A stretch of 55,917 nucleotides of DNA, from contig CANPTH010000026.1 of NCBI GenBank assembly GCA_947576945.1, forward strand, positions 1 to 55,917, given 5' to 3'. This document shows positions 22,992 to 32,862 of this stretch, piece by piece (within the stretch, counting starts at the first letter, position 1; every line of letters starts with the position of its first letter). The notes beneath the pieces are model-generated. The model was given only the letters and a program-made list of their open reading frames with translations, was not told where the DNA came from and did no database searches. Source of the DNA: an uncultured Lachnospiraceae bacterium (GTDB taxonomy: Bacteria; Bacillota; Clostridia; Lachnospirales; Lachnospiraceae). The position numbers and the translations under genes were made by a program.

Positions 22992-23084
22992 TGCAGTATA
23001 GCGCTTTGAGGCATGTATGCCTTTGTTATGAAGGTGCAGAGTCAATATAACAAATTTTAAGGATCGAGAAGGAAAAACAGGATT

Positions 23085-24143
23085 ATGAATCAGATATTGA
23101 TGATCATCATGTCCGCCGGCGTCATACTCGGCGGAACAGACAGGCTTCTTGGCAACAGATTCGGCTTTGGGAACAAATTTGAAGAAGGCTTCCGGCTCTT
23201 AGGCTCCACTGCTCTGTCCATGGCCGGCATGATCTGCCTGGCCCCGGTATTGGCCGACGTTCTGGGACGTGTGGTCATTCCTTTCTATCAGCTCATCGGC
23301 GCAGACCCGGCCATGTTCGGCAGTATACTTGCCATCGATATGGGCGGCTACCAGCTGGCCGGGGAACTGGCTGTGGACAGCCGGATCGGCAGCTATGCCG
23401 GCATCGTAGTGTCAGCTATTTTCGGCTGCACCCTGGTCTTTACCATTCCCGTCGGTATGGGTATGATTCAGCCGGAAGACAGATCCCATTTCGCCAGAGG
23501 AATCATGCTGGGGCTGGCTGCCATGCCGTTGGGACTGCTTGTAGGCGGTATCCTGGCCGGTCTTTCCCTCCCGGAATGTCTGTTCCAGAATCTGCCTGTA
23601 TTTGCCGCCGCACTGTTGCTTCTCCTTGGGCTGTGGAAAATCCCGGTACAGATGGTAAAAGGCTTTTGTATTCTGGCCGATAGCATACAGACTCTGATCA
23701 CCATCGGCCTGATGCTTGCCGCAGTTGAATTTCTCTGTGGTTTTCAGCTTCTGCCCGGCATGGCCCCGCTTGAAGACGCCATGGCTGTTGTCGCTTCCAT
23801 CGGCATCGTCATGCTGGGAAGCCTGCCCGCCGCTGAGCTGCTGCGCCGCCTTCTGACAAAACCTTTCACTCGCCTTGGCTCCAAACTTGGCATCGACCCG
23901 CAAAGCCTCACCTGTATGCTCATCGGCCTGGTAAGCGCCCTCCCCGCTCTTGCCGGGTTTCACGATATGGATCAGAAAGGCAAGGTTTCCCTCGGCGCTT
24001 TTCTCGTAAGCGGCGCCAGCCTGCTGGCCGCCCACACAGGCTTCACGCTCGCCGCAGAACCCGATCTTCTGCCTGCACTGGTATGCGGAAAACTAAGCGG
24101 CGCCATAGCCGCAGTCGCTTTATCTATTCTTATAATCAAATAG
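23085..24143 (+). CDS. EutH-like ethanolamine permease
   Basis: 352 residues, about ten membrane segments. The N-terminus (MIIMSAGVILGGTDRLLGNRFGFG), the FGSILAIDMGGYQLA segment and the late AGFHDMDQKGKV segment match the EutH family, membrane proteins that bring ethanolamine into the cell. No other eut gene (eutABC, microcompartment shell) is in the window, so it may be a stand-alone transporter, and ethanolamine as substrate is an inference. AAGGA precedes the ATG. A terminator at 24158-24192 follows. Confidence 0.87.
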   Translation: MNQILMIIMSAGVILGGTDRLLGNRFGFGNKFEEGFRLLGSTALSMAGMICLAPVLADVLGRVVIPFYQLIGADPAMFGSILAIDMGGYQLAGELAVDSRIGSYAGIVVSAIFGCTLVFTIPVGMGMIQPEDRSHFARGIMLGLAAMPLGLLVGGILAGLSLPECLFQNLPVFAAALLLLLGLWKIPVQMVKGFCILADSIQTLITIGLMLAAVEFLCGFQLLPGMAPLEDAMAVVASIGIVMLGSLPAAELLRRLLTKPFTRLGSKLGIDPQSLTCMLIGLVSALPALAGFHDMDQKGKVSLGAFLVSGASLLAAHTGFTLAAEPDLLPALVCGKLSGAIAAVALSILIIK

Positions 24144-24157
24144 GCTCATTGTATCAC

Positions 24158-24192
24158 AAAAGTCCCCGAAACCGTCACATTCCGGGGACTTT
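24158..24192. terminator. Bidirectional terminator between the EutH-like gene and gdhA
   Basis: AAAGTCCCCG and CGGGGACTTT form a perfect 10-bp stem with a 14-base loop, flanked by A/T runs, between two convergent genes. Confidence 0.85.
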
Positions 24193-24211
24193 CACAGTCA
24201 GTCTTTCTGTC

Positions 24212-25573
<1,362 letters not shown>

Positions 25574-25603
25574 TTAATCTGTATTTCATTCACTCCATTT
25601 ACC

Positions 25604-25632
25604 ATTATAGTATGCTTGAGAAAAAATCACAA
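25604..25632 (-). promoter_or_regulatory. Promoter of gdhA
   Basis: On the minus strand TTGTGA, 17 bases, TATAAT, 46 bases upstream of the ATG. Confidence 0.65.
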
Positions 25633-25796
25633 TAAAATTTATCACATTAACGTGTAAAAATCCCAGCGCATTCTTCTACATTTTTTGTACATATTGTACA
25701 ATGATACCAGAATTCAAAAATACTTGTATACATTTTTAGGGTAACTGAAAATGAATCCATACATTTCATGGACTTCCGTTACATATTTATCGTTCG

Positions 25797-26228
25797 CTAT
25801 AAATATTCCTTCATACACTCTATACTTTTTTCCTCAAAATCCATTAGTTCCTTCGCCAGTTCAACGGTATCATCTCCAGCCAGCTGATTATGCCTTAATG
25901 CCTTCCACATACTGGTAATCCCTCTGTTGCTTCCCTGTATCATCATCTCTGCCAGATGCTCTTTACTGAGATTCAACGCAGTATTCACATGTATGCTTCC
26001 CTTAAGCATCAAATCGGCAATCTGGCTCCCATGGTATACTTCTCCTTCCTTTTCCAGGATTTGATCCAATGCCTTATTATGAATTTCTGAATACCGCAGA
26101 GACTGCCTCGATAATTGCAGGGAAAACTCATCATCCTCAATTTTATCAAGAATTGTTTCGATCGCAGTCATTCCCATTTCTGTATTACGCTGTATCTCCT
26201 GCAAAACCTTTGCATCATCATGTTTCAT
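25797..26228 (-). CDS. Small helical protein, ferritin-like/PA2169-like four-helix-bundle type
   Basis: 143 residues from the ATG at 26228, preceded by AAAGGAGG; the frame stays open upstream only through a hairpin-rich leader. The sequence is nearly all amphipathic helix, starting KHDDAKVLQEIQRNTEMGMTAIE and including QLSRQSLRYSEIHNKAL, with periodic Glu/His. It resembles the DUF2383-type bundle proteins of Clostridia, but the match is by general character and I cannot assign a function. It stands alone between gdhA and an SH3 protein gene. A second AAAGGAGG occurs 50 bases upstream. Confidence 0.65.
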   Translation of the reverse strand: MKHDDAKVLQEIQRNTEMGMTAIETILDKIEDDEFSLQLSRQSLRYSEIHNKALDQILEKEGEVYHGSQIADLMLKGSIHVNTALNLSKEHLAEMMIQGSNRGITSMWKALRHNQLAGDDTVELAKELMDFEEKSIECMKEYL

Positions 26229-26244
26229 GCCATACGTACCTCCT

Positions 26245-26350
26245 TTGTTCAGAATAAATTGTTCAGAATAAATATTTCTATACCTCCTTTTATGGCATAA
26301 AGCCGCTCGAGATTGCGGATCTGCAGAGCAGATCGCACAAACGATCTTTA
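26245..26350 (-). promoter_or_regulatory. Hairpin-rich leader with duplicated ribosome site
   Basis: On the minus strand AGATCG-tttgtg-CGATCT and GATCTGC-tct-GCAGATC hairpins precede GAGCGGCTTTATGCC and AAAAGGAGG (near 26283-26291). A 14-bp direct repeat TTGTTCAGAATAAA follows, in two copies (plus strand 26245-26258 and 26259-26272), before the true ribosome site. Order and parts resemble the structured elements at 21.3 and 30.2 kb, but sequence identity is low. Confidence 0.4.
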
Positions 26351-26366
26351 TCCGCCACTTATACAC

Positions 26367-26399
26367 AAAAAAAGAGTACAGGATATTCCCATACTCTTT
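26367..26399 (-). terminator. Terminator of the SH3-domain protein gene
   Basis: On the minus strand AAAGAGTA and TACTCTTT form an 8-bp stem with a 13-base loop, followed by TTTTTG, 33 bases after the stop. Confidence 0.8.
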
Positions 26400-26431
26400 A
26401 TCATTACCAAAATCACATTATCTTAAACATA

Positions 26432-27772
26432 CTATTCCACGTAATCAGATTTTACATATGCCGTCTGTCCATTATACTTAATCTTTGTCCAGCCATCAGC
26501 CTGTTTCATAATCACTTCCAGTTTCTCGCCAATGTAGGCTGTACCTAATTTCTCACCATTCTCATTGGCTGATGCACGCACACGGACATTTTCCTTAACA
26601 GTCACTGTCCCTGTAGTCTGAGCCGAACTGCTGTTATCTTCCTGCTGCTGGTCTGCATTTGCTTCATCATCCGGTGTCTCATCAGTATTCTCTGACGTCT
26701 CTCCTGCATCCGCCTGCATGGTTTCTGACGGTTCTAAGAATTCACTCTTAATATATGCTTCTCCGCCTTCATAGCTGATCTTGCTCCAGCCGTTCCCCTT
26801 CTCTTCCAGAAGTGTAAACTCATCACCGACTGCCGCCTTACCCAGCTTATCTGCCGTCTCACTGTCAGATGTTCGGATATTAACTACATCGATCGCCTTG
26901 ACTTTCGTCACTACAACTGCAGGTTCTTCTGTCCCAGGCAGATCGGAATCGCCAACCGGTTCATCCGCCGGCGCCTGCCCATCTGCATCCCCTGCCTCAT
27001 CCGAAGAAGAGCTGCCCTCTGCACGAGCCAGAGCTTCCCCGACATTCTTATCAATTTCGGAATTCAGATCCACAATAAAACCGGCCAGCACTTCATCTTC
27101 TGCCAACATATCATTGTATGCTACCGCAGCCCGATTATTCAGATCCACCACATCATCCTGGAGATTCAACTCACGGATATAATTGAGCTCCGCTTCATTC
27201 TCCTCTCCATCCTCATTGATATAATATTCCCCATTCTCATTCGTGCATACATAGTAGACCCGCATACCCGGAACCGGCTTCTCATAATCCTTAAATTTAA
27301 CTTCCGCATAAACATATGCTACATATGTGCCGTCCTTCGGCCCTGCTTTAGTATACACTTCCAACGTAGGATAGGATTCAATATATTTACTTGTCTCCTG
27401 TGCCCTCAGAATCTCCGTGGCATCAAGATGATCTACCAGCCTGCTCATGGTGTCAGTATCGCCATCCACCATCGCAGTATAATAAGTACTGAATAACTCA
27501 TTGATCTCCGGCACCGCATCCTGCTGTAACGGCACTTCCGGCACTGCGATCAGATTATCCGCAACTTCAATATTACTCTCATTCGCTGCTTCTGCTCTCT
27601 CTTCTTCTGCAATCTTTCTCTTATTGGCACTGATCGCCACCGCAACCGTACCCACCACACAAAGCACCAATACAACAGGCATAATAACCTTGGAATATCG
27701 AAAGAGCCAGTTCCGGAAAATCTCCAGCTTGGCCTTAAGAAAATCCTGTATATTGTTATTTGACGTATTCAT
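26432..27772 (-). CDS. Membrane-anchored protein with two C-terminal bacterial SH3 domains
   Basis: 446 residues from the ATG at 27772 (AAAGG nine bases upstream). One membrane helix (about 28-45) leaves the bulk outside the cell. Residues 65-215 form an NTF2-like domain (EINELFSTYYTAMVDGDTDT, then YVYAEVKFKDYEKPVPGMRVYY). After an acidic Ser/Asp/Ala linker come two SH3_3 domains (VVNIRTSDSETADKLGKA and VRVRASANENGEKLGTA) separated by a Gln/Asp-rich linker. SH3_3 domains commonly bind the cell wall. The role is unknown; it may monitor or anchor to peptidoglycan. Confidence 0.8.
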   Translation of the reverse strand: MNTSNNNIQDFLKAKLEIFRNWLFRYSKVIMPVVLVLCVVGTVAVAISANKRKIAEEERAEAANESNIEVADNLIAVPEVPLQQDAVPEINELFSTYYTAMVDGDTDTMSRLVDHLDATEILRAQETSKYIESYPTLEVYTKAGPKDGTYVAYVYAEVKFKDYEKPVPGMRVYYVCTNENGEYYINEDGEENEAELNYIRELNLQDDVVDLNNRAAVAYNDMLAEDEVLAGFIVDLNSEIDKNVGEALARAEGSSSSDEAGDADGQAPADEPVGDSDLPGTEEPAVVVTKVKAIDVVNIRTSDSETADKLGKAAVGDEFTLLEEKGNGWSKISYEGGEAYIKSEFLEPSETMQADAGETSENTDETPDDEANADQQQEDNSSSAQTTGTVTVKENVRVRASANENGEKLGTAYIGEKLEVIMKQADGWTKIKYNGQTAYVKSDYVE

Positions 27773-27805
27773 GTAAAACAACCTTTCTTAAGAATGTCAG
27801 TATAA

Positions 27806-27877
27806 TGCACCCGACAGGACTCGAACCTGCATCAAAGGCGTCGGAGGCCTACGTTTTATCCATTAGACTACGGGTGC
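27806..27877 (-). tRNA. tRNA-Arg (anticodon CCG)
   Basis: 72 nt. Acceptor stem GCACCCG/CGGGTGC with discriminator A, D arm GTCT...AAAC with GG in the loop, anticodon loop CTCCGAC (anticodon CCG, reading CGG), T arm GCAGG/CCTGT with TTCGAGT. The anticodon stem has one T-T mismatch at its outer end. CCA is not encoded. Confidence 0.93.
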
Positions 27878-28019
27878 CAGCTATCGTATGAAATGTTACG
27901 ATTTTGTTACATCTGAATTATCATACCACAAGCTGGCCTCGTTGTCCAGTACATAAAACAAATTGTTTAAAAAACAATCTCTATATCATCCTGCTCTGCA
28001 CGTTTACTGTGTCAAACCA

Positions 28020-28901
28020 CTACAGAATTTCTTCAATTTCCGCTTTCTCTCTGTCATAACGATACAGGCTGAATGACAGAATCTCTTCCGGATCCACCTG
28101 TGTTATATTCACTTCCTTTACCATCTGCCTGTAAAAATCATATTCCTGTCTGCCCTCGTCCGGCATCAGAAGCACTTCGTGAACAGAACTGGGCAGGATC
28201 AGCAGATCCGAATGCAGCCTGTTTGCCAGCAATTTCATCTTTTCTGAATAGAGCATTGCCGAAGCGCCATAAATCTTATTTCTGTTCGTCAATACATATA
28301 AAGACAATTCCTCTCCTTCTGTTTTCGTTCCCAGCATCTCTTCCAGCAGCATATGCATGGGCAGCAAAAGATCCGGCATTCTAAATCTCATATTACGATC
28401 GGCAATCCGGTAAATCTCCTCGGACGGCTTTCCCCACATATCCAAATGATTATTGTGAATCATAACAGACGCCCTTCCAATTGCCGGATCCTCCATCGCA
28501 TAGTAAAATGTAATTGCAAGATCATGCCATTTAAACCAGGGTACATCCTTAAGCAGCTCCTGATTCTTTTCATAACTGATAACCTTATGACAGATTCTGC
28601 TTTCCACCAAAGAAAAATCCCGAAAAAAATCCATATCAAATTTTGAGTTAAAGGCATGCGCTTTATATAACGCCCTGATCTCTTCCAGAATCTCCTGTAC
28701 AGAAACGCCATCCTGATATCGCCGATACGGTTCCTCCAGATAAATCGTCGGCGACATACTGTCAGATTCCTCCATAATAACAACCCCTGTCAGACGGATA
28801 TCATTATTTTTAAGAACTTTTGTCAGTGTAACTTTGTAATTATCTCCCAGTCCTTCCTGCAGTAACAGGACGATCCTGTCCGTAAATTCCTTAAAATTCA
28901 T
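28020..28901 (-). CDS. DUF5688 family protein
   Basis: 293 residues. The start (MNFKEFTDRIVLLLQEGLGD), the middle VPWFKWHDLAITFYY and the C-terminal LSLYVLTNRNKIYGASAMLY and DLLILPSSVHEVLLMP are typical of DUF5688 proteins, which are widespread in Lachnospiraceae and often occur in many paralogues. No catalytic motif or membrane segment is seen. Function is unknown. The gene lies alone between the tRNA and efp. Confidence 0.85.
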   Translation of the reverse strand: MNFKEFTDRIVLLLQEGLGDNYKVTLTKVLKNNDIRLTGVVIMEESDSMSPTIYLEEPYRRYQDGVSVQEILEEIRALYKAHAFNSKFDMDFFRDFSLVESRICHKVISYEKNQELLKDVPWFKWHDLAITFYYAMEDPAIGRASVMIHNNHLDMWGKPSEEIYRIADRNMRFRMPDLLLPMHMLLEEMLGTKTEGEELSLYVLTNRNKIYGASAMLYSEKMKLLANRLHSDLLILPSSVHEVLLMPDEGRQEYDFYRQMVKEVNITQVDPEEILSFSLYRYDREKAEIEEIL

Positions 28902-28965
28902 TTTCCCTCTTTCCCATTCTCTCCGGGCATAGGGTAAATTCGTCTCTCCGAACCAAGCCGGCAGT

Positions 28966-28996
28966 AAAAAACAACAGCTGCTTACGCTGCTGTTGT
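28966..28996 (-). terminator. Terminator of efp
   Basis: On the minus strand ACAACAGC and GCTGTTGT form an 8-bp stem followed by TTTTT, 34 bases after the efp stop. Confidence 0.8.
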
Positions 28997-29029
28997 CTTA
29001 TAGGCTTCCTGATCAAAAAATGCCAGATA

Positions 29030-29587
29030 TTATACTCTTGACAGATACTCCCCTGTTCTGGTATCAATCTTAATCACTTCTCCCTGACTTACAAATAAAG
29101 GAACCATAACCTTTGCGCCAGTCTCAACAATTGCCGGTTTCGTAGCGCCTGTTGCTGTATCGCCTTTAAATCCCGGCTCGGTATCCGTGATCTCCAATTC
29201 CACAAAAAGAGGCGGCTCGATTGCAAACACGCTGCCGTTATAAGAACAGATCTTCACCATCTCGTTCTCTTTCACGAACTTAAGCGCATCTCCCACTGTC
29301 TCCGCGTTCAAAGCAATCTGGTCATAGGTTTCTGTATCCATGAAGTTAAACAGATCGCCATCAGAATATAAATACTGCATATCTTTCCTGTCAATTCGTG
29401 CCTGTGGACATTTCTCAGTCGGTCGAAAAGTCTTCTCTACCACGCCCCCGTTGATAATGTTCTTCAGCTTTGTTCTGACAAAAGCTGCTCCCTTACCGGG
29501 CTTTACGTGCTGAAATTCGATTATCTGATAAACATTGCCTTCAAACTCAATGGTAATGCCATTTCTGAAATCACCTGCTGATATCAT
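29030..29587 (-). CDS. efp: Elongation factor P
   Basis: 185 residues, standard length. KOW-like N-terminal domain with the loop [15 protein letters not shown], whose lysine is the position modified in some bacteria, then two OB-fold domains with [21 protein letters not shown] and the C-terminal signature [20 protein letters not shown] rescues ribosomes stalled at polyproline. AGGAGG precedes the ATG. It lies downstream of the aro genes, 136 bases from aroQ; the gap holds T-rich sequence only and a possible TTGAAA-17-TAAACT promoter. Confidence 0.96.
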   Translation of the reverse strand: MISAGDFRNGITIEFEGNVYQIIEFQHVKPGKGAAFVRTKLKNIINGGVVEKTFRPTEKCPQARIDRKDMQYLYSDGDLFNFMDTETYDQIALNAETVGDALKFVKENEMVKICSYNGSVFAIEPPLFVELEITDTEPGFKGDTATGATKPAIVETGAKVMVPLFVSQGEVIKIDTRTGEYLSRV

Positions 29588-29723
29588 AAAACAATCCTCC
29601 TAATTTTCCACAAATATAATTCTTACTTAGTTTAAACTATAAAGTTTCTTTTTTCAACCTATTTCCCAAAAAAAGACAAAACTTTTTATTCTTTATTGAA
29701 GCTTCCATCTCCTGTTCTCTTTT

Positions 29724-30179
29724 TCACGAAATATCCGTGTCGGAACCGGCATGGGACTCAAGCACATGATCAATGGCCAGCAGATATCCGTCCAGCCCTT
29801 TCCCGTAAATCTGTCGGTCGCACGCCGGAGCTGTCACCGATATCCTCCGGAACTCCTCCCGTTCCATGATATTAGAGATATGAATCTCTACTTTGGGTAC
29901 TGTAATACTCGCCAGCGCATCCCGGATTGCATAGCTGTAATGCGTATAAGCCCCCGGGTTAATCACAATCCCTTCCGTACCGTCAAAATAAGAATCCTGA
30001 ATCCGGTCAATAATCGCTCCTTCGTGGTTACTCTGAAACACCTCGATGGTACAGTTCTCTCTCTGTCCCTTCTCTGCAATCATATGCAGGAGATCATCGT
30101 AGCTTCTCGTACCATAAACGCCCTTTTCCCGAATCCCAAGAAAATTAATGTTGGGTCCGTTGATTACCAATATTTTCAT
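29724..30179 (-). CDS. aroQ: Type II 3-dehydroquinate dehydratase
   Basis: 151 residues from the ATG at 30179 (GGAGGTAAGG upstream). Family motifs are NGPNINFLGIREKGVYG with the catalytic Tyr, QSNHEGAIID, NPGAYTHYSYAIRDAL and EIHISNIMEREEFRRIS with the catalytic His, ending in YGKGLDGY. It converts 3-dehydroquinate to 3-dehydroshikimate in chorismate synthesis. It is last in an aroE-aroK-aroQ run. Its ribosome binding site is part of a 35-bp sequence repeated 136 bases upstream at the end of aroK, the flank of a structured element. Confidence 0.95.
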   Translation of the reverse strand: MKILVINGPNINFLGIREKGVYGTRSYDDLLHMIAEKGQRENCTIEVFQSNHEGAIIDRIQDSYFDGTEGIVINPGAYTHYSYAIRDALASITVPKVEIHISNIMEREEFRRISVTAPACDRQIYGKGLDGYLLAIDHVLESHAGSDTDIS

Positions 30180-30345
30180 CCTTACCTCCATTCCGAAGCG
30201 CAAAGCGCTGAGGACGCGAACAGAATTTTAGATTCTGTTCTGCGATCAATAGAATTTGTGACGCTTCGGCACAAATTCTTGGTTGAATAAATTGCTCATC
30301 AGAGAATTTATTCATCCTTACCTCCATTCCGAAGCGCAAAGCGCT
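30175..30345 (-). repeat. Structured element between aroK and aroQ with duplicated ribosome site
   Basis: A perfect 35-bp direct repeat at 30175-30209 and 30311-30345 (period 136) includes the last codons of aroK, GGAGG, and the start codon context of aroQ. Between the copies are three hairpins on the minus strand: TGAATAAATT/AATTTATTCA, AGAATTTGTG/CACAAATTCT and GAACAGAAT/ATTCTGTTC. Loops and linkers (CTGATG, CCGAAGC, GCAGA) are shared with the element at 21.25-21.40 kb while the stems differ in a pairing-preserving way. Confidence 0.8.
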
Positions 30346-30842
30346 TCAATCTCCTGCAGGATCTGTTCAAAACTTTTGCCATCTACCTGAATGACAGCAT
30401 CTGAAGCGCTGCTGTAAGCGCCATCTCTCTGTTCAATCAAAATCCTGATCTTCTCCTGCGGATCACTGCACTGCAAAAGAGGCCTTGTCGTATCGCCCCG
30501 CAGCCTCTCGTAGATCGTCTCCGCCTCGGCCCGCAGATAGAATACCTGCCCCAGCTCATGCAGCAGCTCTCTGTTTTCCGCTCTCAAGGGAACTCCGCCT
30601 CCCACTGATATGATGTGATTTCGTACGCTTCTCGTCAGTTTACGTAAACAATCTGTCTCTTTTCTTCTGAAATATTCTTCGCCGTCCGTTGCAAAAATAT
30701 CTGATATAGAGCGTTTTTCCTCTCTCTCGATCTCTTTATCCGTATCCGTAACCGGCTTCCTCAGCCGGTAAGACAGCCTGAGTCCGACTGTTGTCTTCCC
30801 GCAGCCCATAAAACCGATCAATATCACGTTTCCCATCTGCAA
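30318..30842 (-). CDS. aroK: Shikimate kinase
   Basis: 174 residues. P-loop GFMGCGKTTVG at residue 10, shikimate-binding DTDKEIE and SVGGGVPL, and the LID-region arginine segment RLRGDTTRPLL are present. It phosphorylates shikimate at the 3-OH using ATP. The final nine codons coincide with the 35-bp direct repeat of a structured element, so the natural C-terminus may have been shaped by that element. It lies between aroE and aroQ. Confidence 0.94.
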   Translation of the reverse strand: MQMGNVILIGFMGCGKTTVGLRLSYRLRKPVTDTDKEIEREEKRSISDIFATDGEEYFRRKETDCLRKLTRSVRNHIISVGGGVPLRAENRELLHELGQVFYLRAEAETIYERLRGDTTRPLLQCSDPQEKIRILIEQRDGAYSSASDAVIQVDGKSFEQILQEIEALCASEWR

Positions 30843-30892
30843 TATACAGCTCCTTTATCTGTTGTCATTCCCGGCATGGATATACTTTTCGC

Positions 30893-31774
30893 TCAGCTTT
30901 TTCTAAACTGTTCCTCTAATCTTTCATAAACAATCTGTGCATCCCGTTCCTTTACGTGCACATCATTCCACAGTTCATAAGCAATGATCCCCTGATACAG
31001 AAGCATTTTCAGCCCGTTACAGGCCCTGCCGCCGCCCGCCTTCACAAGCTGCATGAACCTGGTCTCCCAAGGATTATAGATTAAGTCAAAACCGGTGTGA
31101 ACCTTTTCATAGAAAGCCGGGTCAGAAATGACTGCCCTGTCATTATGAGGCGCCAGCCCCACCGAAGTCCCCTGGACAGCCAGATACCGCCCTTCTGGAA
31201 TTCTGGTGTATTCTTCCAGTAACATAGGGACGACAACCTGCCTCCCTGCAACACCGTTCACTTCCTCTGCCACCCGTTCCGCCTTATCATAGGTTCGATT
31301 CAGCATATATATTGTATCTGCTCCCTTCAGTGCACACAAATGTGCCACTGCTCTCGCCGCACCGCCTGCTCCCAGAAGGATAATACGTTCCTTCTCAATC
31401 TGAATCCGCTCGCTTACCATGGCACGGTACAGACCTTCCATATCGGTATTGTACCCTTTGTAACCAGTCTTTACCCTGACCAGCGTATTCACTGCCCCGA
31501 TATTCCTGGCCAATGTATCAATCTCAGACAGAAAATCCAGCACCTCGCTCTTGTAAGGCACCGTTACATTCAGCCCCAGAAGCTGCAGCGCATCCGCTCC
31601 GTTAACTGCGTCCTCTACTCGTCCGGGTTCCACCGGAAACGGCACATAAACCAGATCATGCCCCAGCAGACCGGCCAATGTATTATGTATGACAGGAGAC
31701 AATGTATGCTCCACAGGGTAACCAATCAGGCCACAGACTCTTGTCTTTCCGTTAATTTCCACCATCTTCTCCAT
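30893..31774 (-). CDS. aroE: Shikimate dehydrogenase
   Basis: 293 residues from the ATG at 31774; ATG at 31765 or a GTG at 31843 overlapping the yqeG stop (GTGA) are alternatives, and none has a good ribosome site. Substrate motif GYPVEHTLSPVIHN, catalytic lysine in NVTVPYKSEVL, NADP fold GAGGAARAVAHLCA and LNRTYDKAE are clear. It reduces 3-dehydroshikimate with NADPH. First of the aroE-aroK-aroQ run and directly downstream of yqeG. Confidence 0.93.
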   Translation of the reverse strand: MEKMVEINGKTRVCGLIGYPVEHTLSPVIHNTLAGLLGHDLVYVPFPVEPGRVEDAVNGADALQLLGLNVTVPYKSEVLDFLSEIDTLARNIGAVNTLVRVKTGYKGYNTDMEGLYRAMVSERIQIEKERIILLGAGGAARAVAHLCALKGADTIYMLNRTYDKAERVAEEVNGVAGRQVVVPMLLEEYTRIPEGRYLAVQGTSVGLAPHNDRAVISDPAFYEKVHTGFDLIYNPWETRFMQLVKAGGGRACNGLKMLLYQGIIAYELWNDVHVKERDAQIVYERLEEQFRKS

Positions 31775-31839
31775 TTCTGCGCTGCTTTCATGCTCAATCT
31801 GGCAATAACTCCAGCGCCGCTTTCTGCCATTCCTGAAAA

Positions 31840-32358
31840 TCACAAATCGCTATAACGCCCTTTAGAACGCCTGTAAAAGAACAGCACGATCCATTCCAGC
31901 CTTCTCTTCAATACGATCTGTATCTCCTCCTTCGGGTGGACCGGCTTCACCAGCCACGTCCTGATCCCCGCCTTCTTCGCTCCCCATACATCCGTAAAAA
32001 GCTGATCTCCCACAAATATCGTCGTCTCCGGACCGGTGTGCATAAGTTCCATAGCCCTTATATAATTCTTAGGAGACGGCTTCCCAGCCTTATGAATATA
32101 ACGGGAATGCACAGCATCATTAAACATTTTCACTCTCGGTTCTTTGTTGTTGGACAACAGCACACTTTCATAACCAATCGCCTGAAGTCTCTTAAACAGC
32201 GCTATACTACGCCTGTCCGCCGGCGCTCCGTGCGGCACCAGCGTATTATCGATATCAAAGATCACGCCTCTGTATCCTTCCCGATACAGCTGCTCGAAAT
32301 CTATCTCATAAGTAGAATCCAGATAATGATCCGGATAAAATGATTCCAGAAATGACAT
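31840..32358 (-). CDS. YqeG family HAD IIIA-type phosphatase
   Basis: 172 residues. HAD motif I is FDIDNTLV with both catalytic aspartates, motif II VLLSNN, motif III lysine in KAGKPSPKN and motif IV VGDQLFTDVWGAK. The N-terminal FLESFYPDHYLDS segment is typical of the YqeG family. The family lies next to yqeH and aroE in Bacillus, and aroE follows here. Substrate unknown, possibly a phosphatidylglycerophosphate-type lipid as proposed for related HAD proteins. Confidence 0.92.
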   Translation of the reverse strand: MSFLESFYPDHYLDSTYEIDFEQLYREGYRGVIFDIDNTLVPHGAPADRRSIALFKRLQAIGYESVLLSNNKEPRVKMFNDAVHSRYIHKAGKPSPKNYIRAMELMHTGPETTIFVGDQLFTDVWGAKKAGIRTWLVKPVHPKEEIQIVLKRRLEWIVLFFYRRSKGRYSDL

Positions 32359-32469
32359 CGCTTCCCCTGCTTTCGTCTTTGTTCTATGCAGCGATTGCCG
32401 GCCGTACCTGCAATCTCCCTGAATACGTAAACCTTCCGCCCTCAGGTCAATACCCTTCCATTATCATAA

Positions 32470-32499
32470 CAAACCCCCTCACAATTATGCAAGGGGTTC
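32470..32499 (-). terminator. Terminator behind the 89-residue membrane protein gene
   Basis: On the minus strand AACCCCTT and AGGGGGTT pair (one G-T) around an 11-base loop, followed by TGTTATG. The U-run is short. Confidence 0.6.
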
Positions 32500-32510
32500 G
32501 AGGGCTGTAC

Positions 32511-32780
32511 TTACAATTTCTTAACGATCCTGTTATACCGCGCTGCAAACAGGATGCGCACGATACTGCTGAGCAGCATAAGTGCAATATCCCACAGCAA
32601 AAAGGCATATGCCTTACCGGAAAAAGCAGCATACCACGCCGCTTCCTCCCATATCTTATTCCCAAAAAAGAGAACCAGCAGGATCAGCAGCGCTATAATC
32701 ATAAAAAACCATCTGAAACCATTGGCTATCATCATCGGCACACTTGCTTTTGCCACAATTTCTTTTTCCTGTTCCGTCAT
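32511..32780 (-). CDS. Small membrane protein of unknown function
   Basis: 89 residues from the ATG at 32780 (GGGGAG five bases upstream). Two hydrophobic helices (residues 25-43 and 55-75) with a short cytoplasmic, charged N-terminus TEQEKEIVAK and a basic C-terminus RYNRIVKKL. No family recognised. It lies between nrdR and yqeG on the same strand and has a terminator behind it. Confidence 0.7.
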   Translation of the reverse strand: MTEQEKEIVAKASVPMMIANGFRWFFMIIALLILLVLFFGNKIWEEAAWYAAFSGKAYAFLLWDIALMLLSSIVRILFAARYNRIVKKL

Positions 32781-32862
32781 ACAAACTCCCCGTATCTCAC
32801 TTTCCAATCCGGTTCTTTCGTCCAGCTGTCACAATATATGCGCATTCTTTCCGTAACCGGCC

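Noticed and set aside
29588..29723. Riboswitch upstream of efp
   Set aside because: Only T/A-rich runs and weak pairing; no recognisable conserved aptamer core.
30145..30339. 64-codon frame running from the aroK end through the structured element into aroQ
   Set aside because: Reads through hairpins and the direct repeat and then out of frame into aroQ; explained by the element itself.
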